This document shows positions 7,687-23,196 of a stretch of 64,000 bases of DNA, piece by piece (position 1 is the stretch's first letter; every line of letters begins with the position of its first letter). The notes under the pieces are model-generated. The model was not told where the DNA came from. It made no database searches and was given only the letters and a program-made list of their open reading frames with translations. The stretch is taken from assembly GCF_022829405.1 (NCBI RefSeq), contig NZ_JAKSXW010000090.1, positions 184,390 to 248,389 on the forward strand, given 5' to 3'. The position numbers and the translations under genes were made by a program. This DNA comes from Methylobacterium sp. J-076 (GTDB lineage: Bacteria > Pseudomonadota > Alphaproteobacteria > Rhizobiales > Beijerinckiaceae).

Positions 7687-9012
7687 ATGCGTCTCTCCCG
7701 CTACTTCCTGCCGACCTTGCGCGAGACGCCCAAGGAAGCCGAGATCGTCTCCCACCGCCTGATGCTGCGCGCCGGTCTGGTGCGGCAGGAATCGGCCGGC
7801 ATCTACGCGTGGCTGCCCCTCGGCCTGCGGGTGCTGAACAGGGTGTGCGAGGTGATCCGCCGGGAGCAGGACAGGGCGGGCGCCGTCGAGATCCTGATGC
7901 CGACGGTGCAGTCGGCCGAACTCTGGCGGGAGTCGGGCCGCTACGACGCCTACGGCAAGGAGATGCTGCGCCTGAAGGACCGGCACGAGCGCGAGATGCT
8001 CTACGGCCCCACCGCCGAGGAGATGGTCACCGAGATCTTCCGGGCGAGCGTGCGCTCCTACAAGGACCTGCCCAAGAACCTCTACCAGATCTCGTGGAAG
8101 TTCCGGGACGAGGTGCGGCCGCGCTTCGGCACCATGCGCTCCCGCGAGTTCCTGATGAAGGACGCCTACTCCTTCGATTTCGACCAGGCCGGCGCCCGCC
8201 ACGCCTACAACCGGATGTTCGTGGCCTACCTGCGCACCTTCGCAGGGCTCGGCCTGAAGGCGATCCCCATGCGCGCCGACACGGGGCCGATCGGCGGCGA
8301 CCTGTCCCACGAGTTCATCATCCTCGCCCAGACCGGCGAGAGCGCGGTGTTCTGCGATCACGCCTATCTCGGCATGGAGACCCCGCCGGAGACGGTGGAT
8401 TTCGAGGACGTCGCCGGCCTCCAGGGCCTCGTGGACGCCTGGACCTCCCGCTACGCCGCCACCGAGGAGATGCACGAGGAGGCCGCCTTCGCCGAGGTGC
8501 CGGCGGAGAGCCGGCTCTCCGCCCGGGGCATCGAGGTGGGGCACATCTTCTATTTCGGCACCAAGTATTCCGAGCCCATGGGCGCCAAGGTCGCCGGGCC
8601 GGACGGGATCGAGCGGCCGGTCCATATGGGGTCCTACGGCATCGGCCCGAGCCGGCTGGTGGCGGCGATCATCGAGGCCTCGCACGACGAGGCCGGCATC
8701 ATCTGGCCCGACGCGGTGGCGCCCTTCGACGTGGCGCTCATCAACCTCAAGGTCGGGGATGCGGGCACCGATGCCGCCTGCGCGCGGATCCAGGGCGAGC
8801 TGGAGGCCGCGGGCCTCACCGTCCTCTACGACGACCGCGACGAGCGGCCGGGCGCCAAGTTCGCCACGGCGGACCTGATCGGCCTGCCCTGGCAGGTCGT
8901 GGTCGGGCCGAAGGGCCTCGCCGAGGGCAAGGTCGAGCTGAAGCGGCGGGCCGGCGGCGAGCGGGAGAGCCTCGCGGCGGTCGATCTCCTGGCGCGCATC
9001 AAGCGCATCTAA
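7687..9012 (+). CDS. proS: Prolyl-tRNA synthetase (short bacterial type)
   Basis: A 441-residue class IIa synthetase that charges tRNA-Pro. Motif 2 is present as [20 protein letters not shown] (about residues 139-158). Motif 3 is [16 protein letters not shown], followed by the anticodon-binding domain ([11 protein letters not shown] to [20 protein letters not shown]). The length and the direct passage from motif 2 to motif 3 show it lacks the editing insertion of long ProRS, as is usual in alphaproteobacteria. ATG 7687 was chosen because [19 protein letters not shown] is the conserved family start; the open frame begins at 7609. The lol genes follow closely. Confidence 0.97.
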   Translation: MRLSRYFLPTLRETPKEAEIVSHRLMLRAGLVRQESAGIYAWLPLGLRVLNRVCEVIRREQDRAGAVEILMPTVQSAELWRESGRYDAYGKEMLRLKDRHEREMLYGPTAEEMVTEIFRASVRSYKDLPKNLYQISWKFRDEVRPRFGTMRSREFLMKDAYSFDFDQAGARHAYNRMFVAYLRTFAGLGLKAIPMRADTGPIGGDLSHEFIILAQTGESAVFCDHAYLGMETPPETVDFEDVAGLQGLVDAWTSRYAATEEMHEEAAFAEVPAESRLSARGIEVGHIFYFGTKYSEPMGAKVAGPDGIERPVHMGSYGIGPSRLVAAIIEASHDEAGIIWPDAVAPFDVALINLKVGDAGTDAACARIQGELEAAGLTVLYDDRDERPGAKFATADLIGLPWQVVVGPKGLAEGKVELKRRAGGERESLAAVDLLARIKRI

Positions 9013-9021
9013 GGCGGGCCG

Positions 9022-10344
9022 ATGGCGGGGCACGCGACCATCGACCGGCTGAGGGGACGTGCGGCGGACTGGGCGACGGGGTTCGTCGCGGCGATGCGCG
9101 CCGGCACCCCGCCCTTCGCGGCGTTCGAGTGGCTGCTGGCCGGCCGCTACCTCCGGGCCCGGCGCCGGGGCGGCGGCGTCTCGGTGGTGGCCTTCTTCTC
9201 GGTGCTCGGCATCGCGCTGGGCGTCGCCACCCTCATCATCGTGCTCTCGGTGATGAACGGCTTCCGGGCCGAATTGCTCTCGAAGATCGTCGGCATCAAC
9301 GGCCACCTCTTCGCCACGCCGATCGACCGGTCCTTCAACGACTGGCAGGACCTGTCCGACCGGCTGTCGAAGGTGGCGGGGGTGAAGGCCGCGGTGCCGC
9401 TGGTGGAGGGGCAGGCCTTCGCCTCCTCGCAATATGGCGGCTCCGGCGTGCTGGTGCGGGGCGTGCGCGCCCAGGACCTCGATTCCCTGGCCGCCGTCAC
9501 CAGCTCGGTCCGGGGCGGCACCCTCGAAGGGTTCGACGACGGCACCGGCGTGCTGATCGGCAAGCGCCTCGCCGACACCCTCGGCCTCCAGGCGGGGGAC
9601 ACGATCACCCTCTCGACCCCCAAGGGCGCCTCGACGCCCTTCGGCACCGCCCCGCGGACCAAGAGCTACGCCGTGAAGGCGGTGTTCGAGGTCGGCATGA
9701 CGGAGTTCGACCAGACCTTCGTCTTCATGCCGCTCGCCGAGGCGCAGACCTTCTTCAACCGCGAGGGCGACGTCTCGCTGATCGAGATCTACGTGGACGA
9801 CCCCGACCATGTGGGCGACATGCGCGAGCCCCTGGAGATGGCGGCCGAGCGCCCGCTGCTGCTCACCGACTGGCGCCAGCGCAACCGGACGTTCTTCGGC
9901 GCCCTCGAAGTCGAGCGGAACGTGATGTTCCTGATCCTCAGCCTGATCGTGGTGGTGGCCACGCTCAACATCGTCTCCGGCCTGATCCTGCTGGTGCGGG
10001 ACAAGTCGAGCGACATCGCGATCCTGCGCACCATGGGGGCGACACCGGGCACGATCATGCGGGTGTTCCTCATCAACGGCGCGCTGATCGGGGTGGTGGG
10101 GACGCTGTCGGGGCTGGTGCTCGGCATCGTCATCACCCTGAACATCAAGCCGATCCAGCGCTTCCTCTTCCCCGGCGCCTGGGACCCCACGGTGCGCTTC
10201 CTCGCCGAGATCCCCGCCGAGATGAACCCACGGGAGATCGTGGCGGTGGTCGTCACGACCCTGCTCCTGTCGCTCGCCGCCACCGTCTATCCCTCGTGGC
10301 GCGCCGCCCGGCTCGATCCGGTGCAAGCCCTGCGTTACGGCTGA
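9022..10344 (+). CDS. lolC: Lipoprotein-releasing ABC transporter permease LolC/LolE
   Basis: A 440-residue inner-membrane permease of the LolCDE complex, which extracts outer-membrane lipoproteins for LolA. It has the typical layout: a cytoplasmic N-terminus, a first membrane helix ([25 protein letters not shown], residues about 53-77), the LolC signature [18 protein letters not shown], and a large periplasmic domain. Three C-terminal helices follow (around 290-320, 340-370 and 395-425). It ends [16 protein letters not shown], the FtsX-family tail. It begins 9 bp after proS and is followed by lolD after 10 bp. Only one permease gene is present, so the complex is probably a homodimer, as in other alphaproteobacteria. 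Confidence 0.93.
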   Translation: MAGHATIDRLRGRAADWATGFVAAMRAGTPPFAAFEWLLAGRYLRARRRGGGVSVVAFFSVLGIALGVATLIIVLSVMNGFRAELLSKIVGINGHLFATPIDRSFNDWQDLSDRLSKVAGVKAAVPLVEGQAFASSQYGGSGVLVRGVRAQDLDSLAAVTSSVRGGTLEGFDDGTGVLIGKRLADTLGLQAGDTITLSTPKGASTPFGTAPRTKSYAVKAVFEVGMTEFDQTFVFMPLAEAQTFFNREGDVSLIEIYVDDPDHVGDMREPLEMAAERPLLLTDWRQRNRTFFGALEVERNVMFLILSLIVVVATLNIVSGLILLVRDKSSDIAILRTMGATPGTIMRVFLINGALIGVVGTLSGLVLGIVITLNIKPIQRFLFPGAWDPTVRFLAEIPAEMNPREIVAVVVTTLLLSLAATVYPSWRAARLDPVQALRYG

Positions 10345-10354
10345 GGCCCCTACG

Positions 10355-11068
10355 ATGAGTTCCGGCCCCCAGGCCGCCGGCGCCCAGCCGGTGCCGGCCC
10401 TGTTCTTCGCCCAGGTCGAGCGGCGCTACACCCAGGCGGAGGGTGCGCTGGAGATCCTGCGCGGCACCGACCTCGCCATCTGGCCCGGGGAGCTCGTCGC
10501 CCTCGTGGCGCCCTCCGGCGCGGGCAAGTCGACGCTCCTCCACCTCGCCGGCCTGCTGGAGCGGCCGGACGGGGGCGAGGTCTATATCGGCGGCCGGCCG
10601 ACCTCCGGGATGCCCGATGCCGAGCGCACCCGCCTGCGCCGGGAGGAGATGGGCTTCGTCTACCAGTTCCATCACCTCCTGCCGGAATTCTCCGCCCTGG
10701 AGAACGTGACGATGCCCCAGCTCATCCGTGGGCTGAAGCGGGGCGAGGCGAAGGCGCGGGCGGCCGAGCTCCTGACCTTCCTCGGCCTGAAGGAGCGCCT
10801 CTCCCACCGCCCGGCCGAGCTGTCGGGGGGGGAGCAGCAGCGGGTGGCCATCGCCCGCGCCGTGGCCAACGGCCCGCGCCTGCTGCTCGCCGACGAGCCC
10901 ACCGGCAACCTCGACCCCGGCACCGCGGGCCATGTCTTCTCGGTGCTGATGTCCCTGGTGCGGGCCTCCGGCCTCGCGGCCCTGGTCGCCACCCACAACC
11001 TCGACCTAGCCGCCCGCATGGACCGCCGGGTGACGATCCGGGACGGGATGATCACCCCGCTGGATTAG
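10355..11068 (+). CDS. lolD: Lipoprotein-releasing ABC transporter ATPase LolD
   Basis: A 237-residue cytoplasmic ATPase. It has Walker [13 protein letters not shown] (about residues 52-63), Q-loop [18 protein letters not shown], signature [14 protein letters not shown], Walker [14 protein letters not shown], and switch histidine in ATHNLDLA. The FHHLLPEF segment is characteristic of the LolD/MacB branch. It is the last gene of the proS-lolC-lolD run. The SOS-type promoter and dnaE follow after a repeat. Confidence 0.95.
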   Translation: MSSGPQAAGAQPVPALFFAQVERRYTQAEGALEILRGTDLAIWPGELVALVAPSGAGKSTLLHLAGLLERPDGGEVYIGGRPTSGMPDAERTRLRREEMGFVYQFHHLLPEFSALENVTMPQLIRGLKRGEAKARAAELLTFLGLKERLSHRPAELSGGEQQRVAIARAVANGPRLLLADEPTGNLDPGTAGHVFSVLMSLVRASGLAALVATHNLDLAARMDRRVTIRDGMITPLD

Positions 11069-11153
11069 GCGCCCCGCCCGCTTCGGGGCCGTCGCCCCAG
11101 GGGGGCCGACACCCGCGCCGTCATGGCGGGAAGGGTGGTCAGGGCCACGGCAT

Positions 11154-11204
11154 TCCCTCCCTCCTCTGCGGGGGAGGGTACCCTGCGCAGCAGCGGGGGA
11201 GGGG
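11154..11204. repeat. C-run/G-run palindromic intergenic repeat
   Basis: A CCCTCCCTCCTCTGCGGGGGAGGG hairpin is followed by a second G-rich arm. It is the same class as at 1-100 and 15200-15245. It lies between lolD and the LexA-controlled unit and may act as the lolD terminator, although no T-run follows. Confidence 0.5.
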
Positions 11205-11276
11205 AAAACCGCCGTAACCCTTCATTCACCCTATCCGCACGGCCCTATCCCTGTGCGTAAATCGCCACTTCCATTA

Positions 11277-11291
11277 GAACAAAACAAGAAC
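11277..11291. promoter_or_regulatory. LexA box (alphaproteobacterial SOS operator)
   Basis: The sequence GAACAAAACAAGAAC is GAAC-N7-GAAC, the reverse complement of the alphaproteobacterial LexA consensus GTTC-N7-GTTC. CATAAT at 11291-11296 would serve as a -10 element, with TTCCAT at 11269-11274 as a weak -35 at 16-bp spacing. LexA bound here would block that promoter. It lies 35 bp upstream of the 34-residue gene and 345 bp upstream of dnaE. Confidence 0.8.
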
Positions 11292-11325
11292 ATAATCGCG
11301 CCGACAGACGCAGGAGGCGGTGGCG

Positions 11326-11430
11326 ATGCTGAAGCGGGCGATCCTGACCGGGATGGTCGAGTTCATGGCGCTGGGGATTCTGTTCGGGGCGCTGGGGGCC
11401 TGGAGCGTAGCCCTGGCACCGATCCATTGA
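11326..11430 (+). CDS. 34-residue single-span membrane protein under LexA control
   Basis: ATG 11326 has a textbook ribosome-binding site, AGGAGG (11312-11317, spacing 8). The product starts MLKRAILTGMVEFMALG and continues with a hydrophobic stretch to residue 32, giving one membrane helix with a basic N-terminus. It lies directly behind the LexA box and before dnaE. The known SOS-induced Caulobacter division inhibitor SidA is also a tiny inner-membrane protein (29 residues), so a similar checkpoint role is a reasonable hypothesis. I see no recognisable sequence match, and function is not established. Confidence 0.7.
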   Translation: MLKRAILTGMVEFMALGILFGALGAWSVALAPIH

Positions 11431-11635
11431 CGGACCCGGCCGAAACCGCCGGAGGTTCCCCCCGGAACGGGGTTATCCACAGGCCGGACCCCGTTCCGGG
11501 GCGGTTTCCGCCGATCCCCGGGGCCAAGTGATGCCACAGGGGCACGAGCGGTGGAAAACCGGACGCGGACGAGCCGGCCGCATCGACTCCCGGTCGCCCG
11601 GGGAGGATCCTCTCCGGCCCCGAACAAGGCCGGAT

Positions 11636-15154
<3,519 letters not shown>

Positions 15155-15199
15155 GGCGCGCCCCCTCGGGCGCGGCTGTCGGCCCCCACCCCGCGCGCT

Positions 15200-15245
15200 C
15201 CCTCCCCCCTCTGCGGGGGAGGGTGGCCCCCGCATGGGGGTCGGG
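15200..15245. repeat. C-run/G-run palindromic intergenic repeat
   Basis: CTCCCTCCCCCCTCTGCGGGGGAGGG forms a hairpin, followed by gtggcccccgcatggggg, a second small hairpin. It lies between the convergent dnaE and the secreted-protein gene at 15257 and is likely a bidirectional terminator-like structure. Confidence 0.5.
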
Positions 15246-15256
15246 AGAACGCCGCG

Positions 15257-15790
15257 TCAGGGGCCGAAGCACGGCTCCAGCGCGGTGCGGAGGGGGCCCG
15301 CCTCCTCGATCCTGAACGTCGCGGTGAGGGGGGCGTCGCCGGGGCGCGGGCTCGCTTGCGCCCAGGTGATCCGCGCGTCCGGCCGGGCGAGGTCGGCGGC
15401 GATGCTGCGGAGCGGGTTCTCGCTGCGCCGGGGGCCCGCGACGGTGAGGACGAAGCTCGTGGCGGGGTCGGCGGCCACGGCGCCGCTCGCCGGGGCGATC
15501 ACGCTGCGCACCCCGCTGCCCCCCGAGACCCGCAGGGCGGTGAGGGGCTTGCCGGTGCCGTCCGGCCCCTCGAAGGCATGGAAGTCGAACCGCGGTGCCA
15601 GATCCGCGTAACGCGGGACCGTCAGCGCCGCCGACAGCCCGGCATGGGCGGGGTCGCAGGCGAGGCGCAGGGTGACATGGCGTGCCTCGCCGCCGAGGGT
15701 GGCCTCGCCGGTCAGCTCCGTCTCGCCCCCCGCCGCCAGGGCGGGCGAGGCCAGGAGCAGGAGCGCGAGGGCCGGGGCGACGTTCCGCAT
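15257..15790 (-). CDS. Secreted hypothetical protein, 177 residues
   Basis: ATG 15790 begins MRNVAPALALLLLASPALAAGG, a clear signal peptide with an AxA cleavage site near residue 19. The mature part is beta-rich (HVTLRLACDPAHAGLSAALTV; SFVLTVAGPRR). It has only two cysteines, in LACDP and at the extreme C-terminus ALEPCFGP, which could pair to link the ends in the periplasm. I do not recognise the family. The open frame continues upstream but without coding character. No operon partner is evident. Confidence 0.65.
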   Translation of the reverse strand: MRNVAPALALLLLASPALAAGGETELTGEATLGGEARHVTLRLACDPAHAGLSAALTVPRYADLAPRFDFHAFEGPDGTGKPLTALRVSGGSGVRSVIAPASGAVAADPATSFVLTVAGPRRSENPLRSIAADLARPDARITWAQASPRPGDAPLTATFRIEEAGPLRTALEPCFGP

Positions 15791-15948
15791 GGGTGTCCTG
15801 GATCCTTGACGCCGCCGGGCGGCCGGGAAGGATCGCTTTACCACGACGGGAGGAAAGGGGCGCTCAGCCTGCGGTTGATGTGCGCTGCAGCAACTCATTC
15901 AAAAGCGATCGATCCTACACAGCCACGCTTAAGTCCTCAGGCGTGGCC

Positions 15949-16092
15949 ATGCGCATCAAGATCACCCTCGGCCTCATGCTCGTCGTCTATCTCATCGACG
16001 GCCGGGCCCCCGGCTTCCGCGAGCTGCGCAACCCGGATGCCGAGCACGCCGGCGCCCGCAGCATCGTCGCGACGAAGCGGGCCTGGGTGTGA
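15949..16092 (+). CDS. Small membrane or secreted protein, 47 residues
   Basis: ATG 15949 gives MRIKITLGLMLVVYLIDG, a basic start and one hydrophobic helix, then a short charged tail ending RSIVATKRAWV. It could be a signal-anchored micro-protein. The ribosome-binding site is weak, and GTG 15943 is an alternative start. Function is unknown. Coding status rests on the plausible N-terminus and on the isolated promoter-like AT-richer stretch before it. Confidence 0.45.
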   Translation: MRIKITLGLMLVVYLIDGRAPGFRELRNPDAEHAGARSIVATKRAWV

Positions 16093-16121
16093 GGCAACGG
16101 CCAGGCCCATCCGACCCACCG

Positions 16122-16240
16122 CCTCATCCTGAGGTACCCGCGTGAGCGGCAGGCCTCGAAGGAGCCCCCCAGATCGCTCCAGAGATCGCGCCATGGGTCC
16201 TGGAATTCTCCTTCGAGACCGCTTCGCGGCACCTCAGGAC
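16122..16240. repeat. CCTCATCCTGAGG-type palindromic repeat, copy 1
   Basis: An imperfect palindrome of about 120 bp. It opens with CCTCATCCTGAGG, closes with cacctcaggac, and has inner arms cctcgaaggag and ctccttcgag. Related copies lie at 33101-33209 and 50568-50676. The right end overlaps the last codons of the ChaC gene, so the repeat supplies that gene's stop codon. Confidence 0.7.
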
Positions 16241-16974
16241 GGGGGCAGAGGATTGGAGGGGGCATGGACGCCCTCCCGCAGCCGGGCGGCCACCAGCGCC
16301 TGCAGGCTCCACAGGTGCCGGTCGCGGATGCCGAGGGCCTCGCAGGCCTCCACCGTCCGGTACAGGTACTCGGCGCTCGGCCCGGCATGGCCGCAGGCCA
16401 GGGCGATCCGGTCAGCGATCTCCGCGTCCGGCAGGCGGCCGGCGTAGCGGTCGTTGGCGCGGTTGGCGAGGAAGGTGAGGGCGGAGACCGTGCCGCCCTC
16501 CGTCTCCACCGGCAGCCAGCGGGCGACATAGCCGCGCCCGCGCATCTCCCGCCGCCAGAGGGGCATCAGCGCCTCGCGGATCTCCGCATCCGGCAGGCGG
16601 AAGGCCACGCCCCGGCACAGGCCGCCCCGGTCGAGCGCCAGCACGAAGCCCGGCCGCTCCGGCGTCCCGCGGAAGCGTCGCTGCAGCAGGCAGAACCGGC
16701 GGTGGAACCCGCGCACCGTGCCGAGCCGCCGCTCCGCCACCGGGAATTCCGGCCGCCACATCAGCGAGCCGTAGGCGAAGACCCAGAGCGCCGCCCCCTC
16801 CCGGCCCGCCACGATCGCCTCCAGCCCCGGCCGAAGCTCCTCGTCGGTCATCACCGTGAGGGCGGCGGGATCGTCGGCCACCGGCCCCGCATGGGCGGCG
16901 CGGATCAGGTCGAGGGTGAGGTCGAGGGCGCGGGGGGCGGGCGGGGGCGAAGAAGGGGGCAGGGGAGGTGGCAT
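16234..16974 (-). CDS. Gamma-glutamylcyclotransferase, ChaC family
   Basis: A 246-residue ChaC-like enzyme, which would cleave glutathione to 5-oxoproline and Cys-Gly in the cytoplasm. The substrate-binding loop WVFAYGSLMWRPEF (about residues 63-76) is the family signature; it is followed by GTVRGFHRRFCL and RGVAFRLPD. The conserved acid lies in the region after PVETEGGTVSALTFLANR. The N-terminus is proline-rich and poorly conserved. ATG 16974 has GGGGAGG before it. The stop codon falls in the terminal arm of a palindromic repeat, so the last few residues may be repeat-derived. Confidence 0.88.
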   Translation of the reverse strand: MPPPLPPSSPPPAPRALDLTLDLIRAAHAGPVADDPAALTVMTDEELRPGLEAIVAGREGAALWVFAYGSLMWRPEFPVAERRLGTVRGFHRRFCLLQRRFRGTPERPGFVLALDRGGLCRGVAFRLPDAEIREALMPLWRREMRGRGYVARWLPVETEGGTVSALTFLANRANDRYAGRLPDAEIADRIALACGHAGPSAEYLYRTVEACEALGIRDRHLWSLQALVAARLREGVHAPSNPLPPS

Positions 16975-17020
16975 GCCACAAAGCTAATGCGTCCCCGCGG
17001 AAAACACCTATATCCCGCGG

Positions 17021-17740
17021 ATGCAATGGACGGACGACGCCCTCGTGCTGGGCCTGCGCCGGCACGGGGAGAGCGGCGTCATCCTCGAGGCCCTCACCGC
17101 GGAGCACGGCCGCCATCTCGGCCTCGTGCATGGCGGGCGCTCGCGGCGGATGCAGCCGGTGCTCCAGCCGGGCAACCGCGTCCGCGTGACGTGGCGGGCG
17201 CGGCTCGACGAGGGGCTCGGCGCCTTCGCGGTCGAGCCCCTGGCCTCCGAGGTCTCGCGGATGATCGGCTCCGGCCTCGCCCTCTACGGGCTCGGCACCC
17301 TCGCCGCCCTGATGCGCCTCCTGCCCGAGCGCGACCCCCATCCCGGCCTCTACGAGGCGGCCTGCATCCTCGTGGAGCACCTGGACGACGCCGCCGTGGC
17401 GCCGCCGCTGATGGTGCGCTTCGAACTCGCCGTGCTCTCCGAACTGGGCTTCGGCCTCGACCTGTCGGCCTGCGCCGCCACCGGCGGCAACGACCGCCTC
17501 GCCTACGTCTCCCCCCGCACCGGCCGAGCGGTGAGCGCCGCCGCCGGGGAGCCGTTCCGCGACCGTCTGCTCCCCCTGCCCGGCTTCCTGCACCAGGGCG
17601 GCGCGCCGGGGCCGGACGGCGTTGCGCAAGGGTTTACCTTGACGGGATACTTCCTCGACCGGCACGTCTGGGGTCCGCGCGGCCTCGCGCCCCCGGAGGA
17701 GCGGGCGCGATTCGTTGCGCTCGGCGTCGGCGCGGGGTAA
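17021..17740 (+). CDS. recO: DNA repair protein RecO
   Basis: A 239-residue recombination mediator that works with RecR to load RecA on SSB-coated DNA. The N-terminal OB fold begins MQWTDDALVLGLRRHGESG, followed by HLGLVHGGRSRRMQPVLQPG, both typical. The all-helical C-terminal half contains LPERDPHPGLYEA and RFELAVLSELGFGLDLSACAATG. As in many alphaproteobacteria, only some of the zinc-finger cysteines remain. It diverges from the ChaC gene 46 bp away and precedes parC. Confidence 0.93.
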   Translation: MQWTDDALVLGLRRHGESGVILEALTAEHGRHLGLVHGGRSRRMQPVLQPGNRVRVTWRARLDEGLGAFAVEPLASEVSRMIGSGLALYGLGTLAALMRLLPERDPHPGLYEAACILVEHLDDAAVAPPLMVRFELAVLSELGFGLDLSACAATGGNDRLAYVSPRTGRAVSAAAGEPFRDRLLPLPGFLHQGGAPGPDGVAQGFTLTGYFLDRHVWGPRGLAPPEERARFVALGVGAG

Positions 17741-17773
17741 CGTTCGCGCTCTGTTCTATTAGGCCGCTGCATG

Positions 17774-17875
17774 CTCCGTCGCCATGGCGCGGGGAGCGAC
17801 GCCATCCAGGGATCGGCCACGGTCGGAGACGTCCCGCTGCCCTGGATCGCGTCGCTCCACCCGCCGTGACGGAGA
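17774..17875. repeat. Degenerate copy of the CCCTGGG/CCGTC palindromic repeat
   Basis: The arms CTCCGTCGCCATGGCGCGG to CCATCCAGGG and CCCTGGATCGCGTCGCTCC to GCCGTGACGGAG surround a 25-30 base centre. Layout and size match the units at 42385-42594, 61144-61238 and 63540-64000, but the sequence is more diverged. It sits just upstream of parC. Confidence 0.55.
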
Positions 17876-17902
17876 CGGCAGAGGGGGAGTCGGGGAATCG
17901 TC

Positions 17903-20148
<2,246 letters not shown>

Positions 20149-20149
<1 letters not shown>

Positions 20150-20802
20150 TGGGGGCGGGGCCGCTCGGCTGGCTGAGGCGGGCGCTCCAGCGGCGGCGCT
20201 ACCGCCGGATCTGCCGGGCGCGCATCGCCATGCGGATCCCGCAGATCCAGCGGGACCTCGCCGCGGCCGACCCGGGCTTCACCTTCGTCATGGGCGATTC
20301 CCACGCGGAATTCCTGTGCGCGCACCCGCTGGGCCGCCGGCCCGTCGTCAACGGCGGGATCGGCGGGATCTCCACCGGGGGCTATGCGGAGCGCCTGCCC
20401 GCGCTGCGGTTCCGCCACCGGGCGGGGGTCGCCGTGCTGGTCGTCGGCAGCAACGACCTCTCCGTGCGGGTCCGCCCCCTCTCGCCGGAGGCGGTGGCCC
20501 GCTTCGAGGCGGCGGCGGCGGCGCTGATCGTGTGGCTGCACGCCCGGGCCGACCGGGTCGTGGTGCTGGCCCTGCCGCCGATCACCCAGGTGCCCGGCCA
20601 GGAGCGCGAGGCGGCGGCGGTGGAGGACTACTCGGCCCGCCTCGCCCGGATCGCGGGCGACCACGGCGGCGAGGTCGCCGATCCCTGCGCCGGCCTGCGC
20701 GCCGGCCCGGGCGGCCTCGCCCGCCCGGGGGCCCTGAGCGACGGCGTCCACCTCGCCGACTACGCCGCCGCGGCGGCGCGGGTGGGGGCGATTCTGGGGT
20801 GA
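20149..20802 (+). CDS. SGNH/GDSL-type hydrolase-like protein
   Basis: A 217-residue protein with the four SGNH blocks: GDSHAEFL (Ser nucleophile, about residues 47-54), NGGIGGISTGGY (Gly block), VVGSNDLSV (Asn block), and DGVHLADYAAA (catalytic Asp/His). It has no signal peptide, and the N-terminus is arginine-rich. It would hydrolyse an ester, with the substrate unknown. Its ATG overlaps the parC stop by one base, so it is expressed with parC, although no functional link is known. GDSH in place of GDSL is common in the glycan-deacylating branches. Confidence 0.8.
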
Positions 20803-20853
20803 GGGGGCCGCGGGCGCGAGGCGCGGTCCGCCCCCTCCCGCCGTCCGGACCTG

Positions 20854-20872
20854 GCTCCCCGCCTCACGCGGG
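20854..20872 (+). terminator. GC-rich hairpin after parC and the SGNH gene
   Basis: TCCCCGC-ctcac-GCGGGGA gives a 7-bp stem. It is not followed by a T-run, so it may be a weak or Rho-assisted terminator for the parC transcript. Confidence 0.4.
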
Positions 20873-21013
20873 GACGTCTCAAATCCAATTCACCGTCAAC
20901 CCGGATTTTTCGTGCAACCCGACGTGGATGACGCCGGTCGGTGCCTCGGGTAGGCTCCGCCGCAAGCGGCGCCCTCGGCGCGGCACCAGAATGCGGCACG
21001 GGAGACGACGGGA

Positions 21014-23044
<2,031 letters not shown>

Positions 23045-23196
23045 CGGGGACACCCCGCCCGCGGGGACGGATGGGGCTTCCGTCGGCCGCCCCGATTCAG
23101 GGCGCGACCGGCCGGTTCCCTTCGCCCCTGTGCCCTGTACTCTCTCCCTCGCTGGGTCCGCCGCGATTCGCGTCGCGGCGGTGGGGGGAGGGGCCG

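Noticed and set aside
7227..7688. A minus-strand frame starting [13 protein letters not shown] upstream of proS
   Set aside because: It has a purine-rich upstream stretch but runs straight through a strong terminator hairpin, and its composition is not protein-like.
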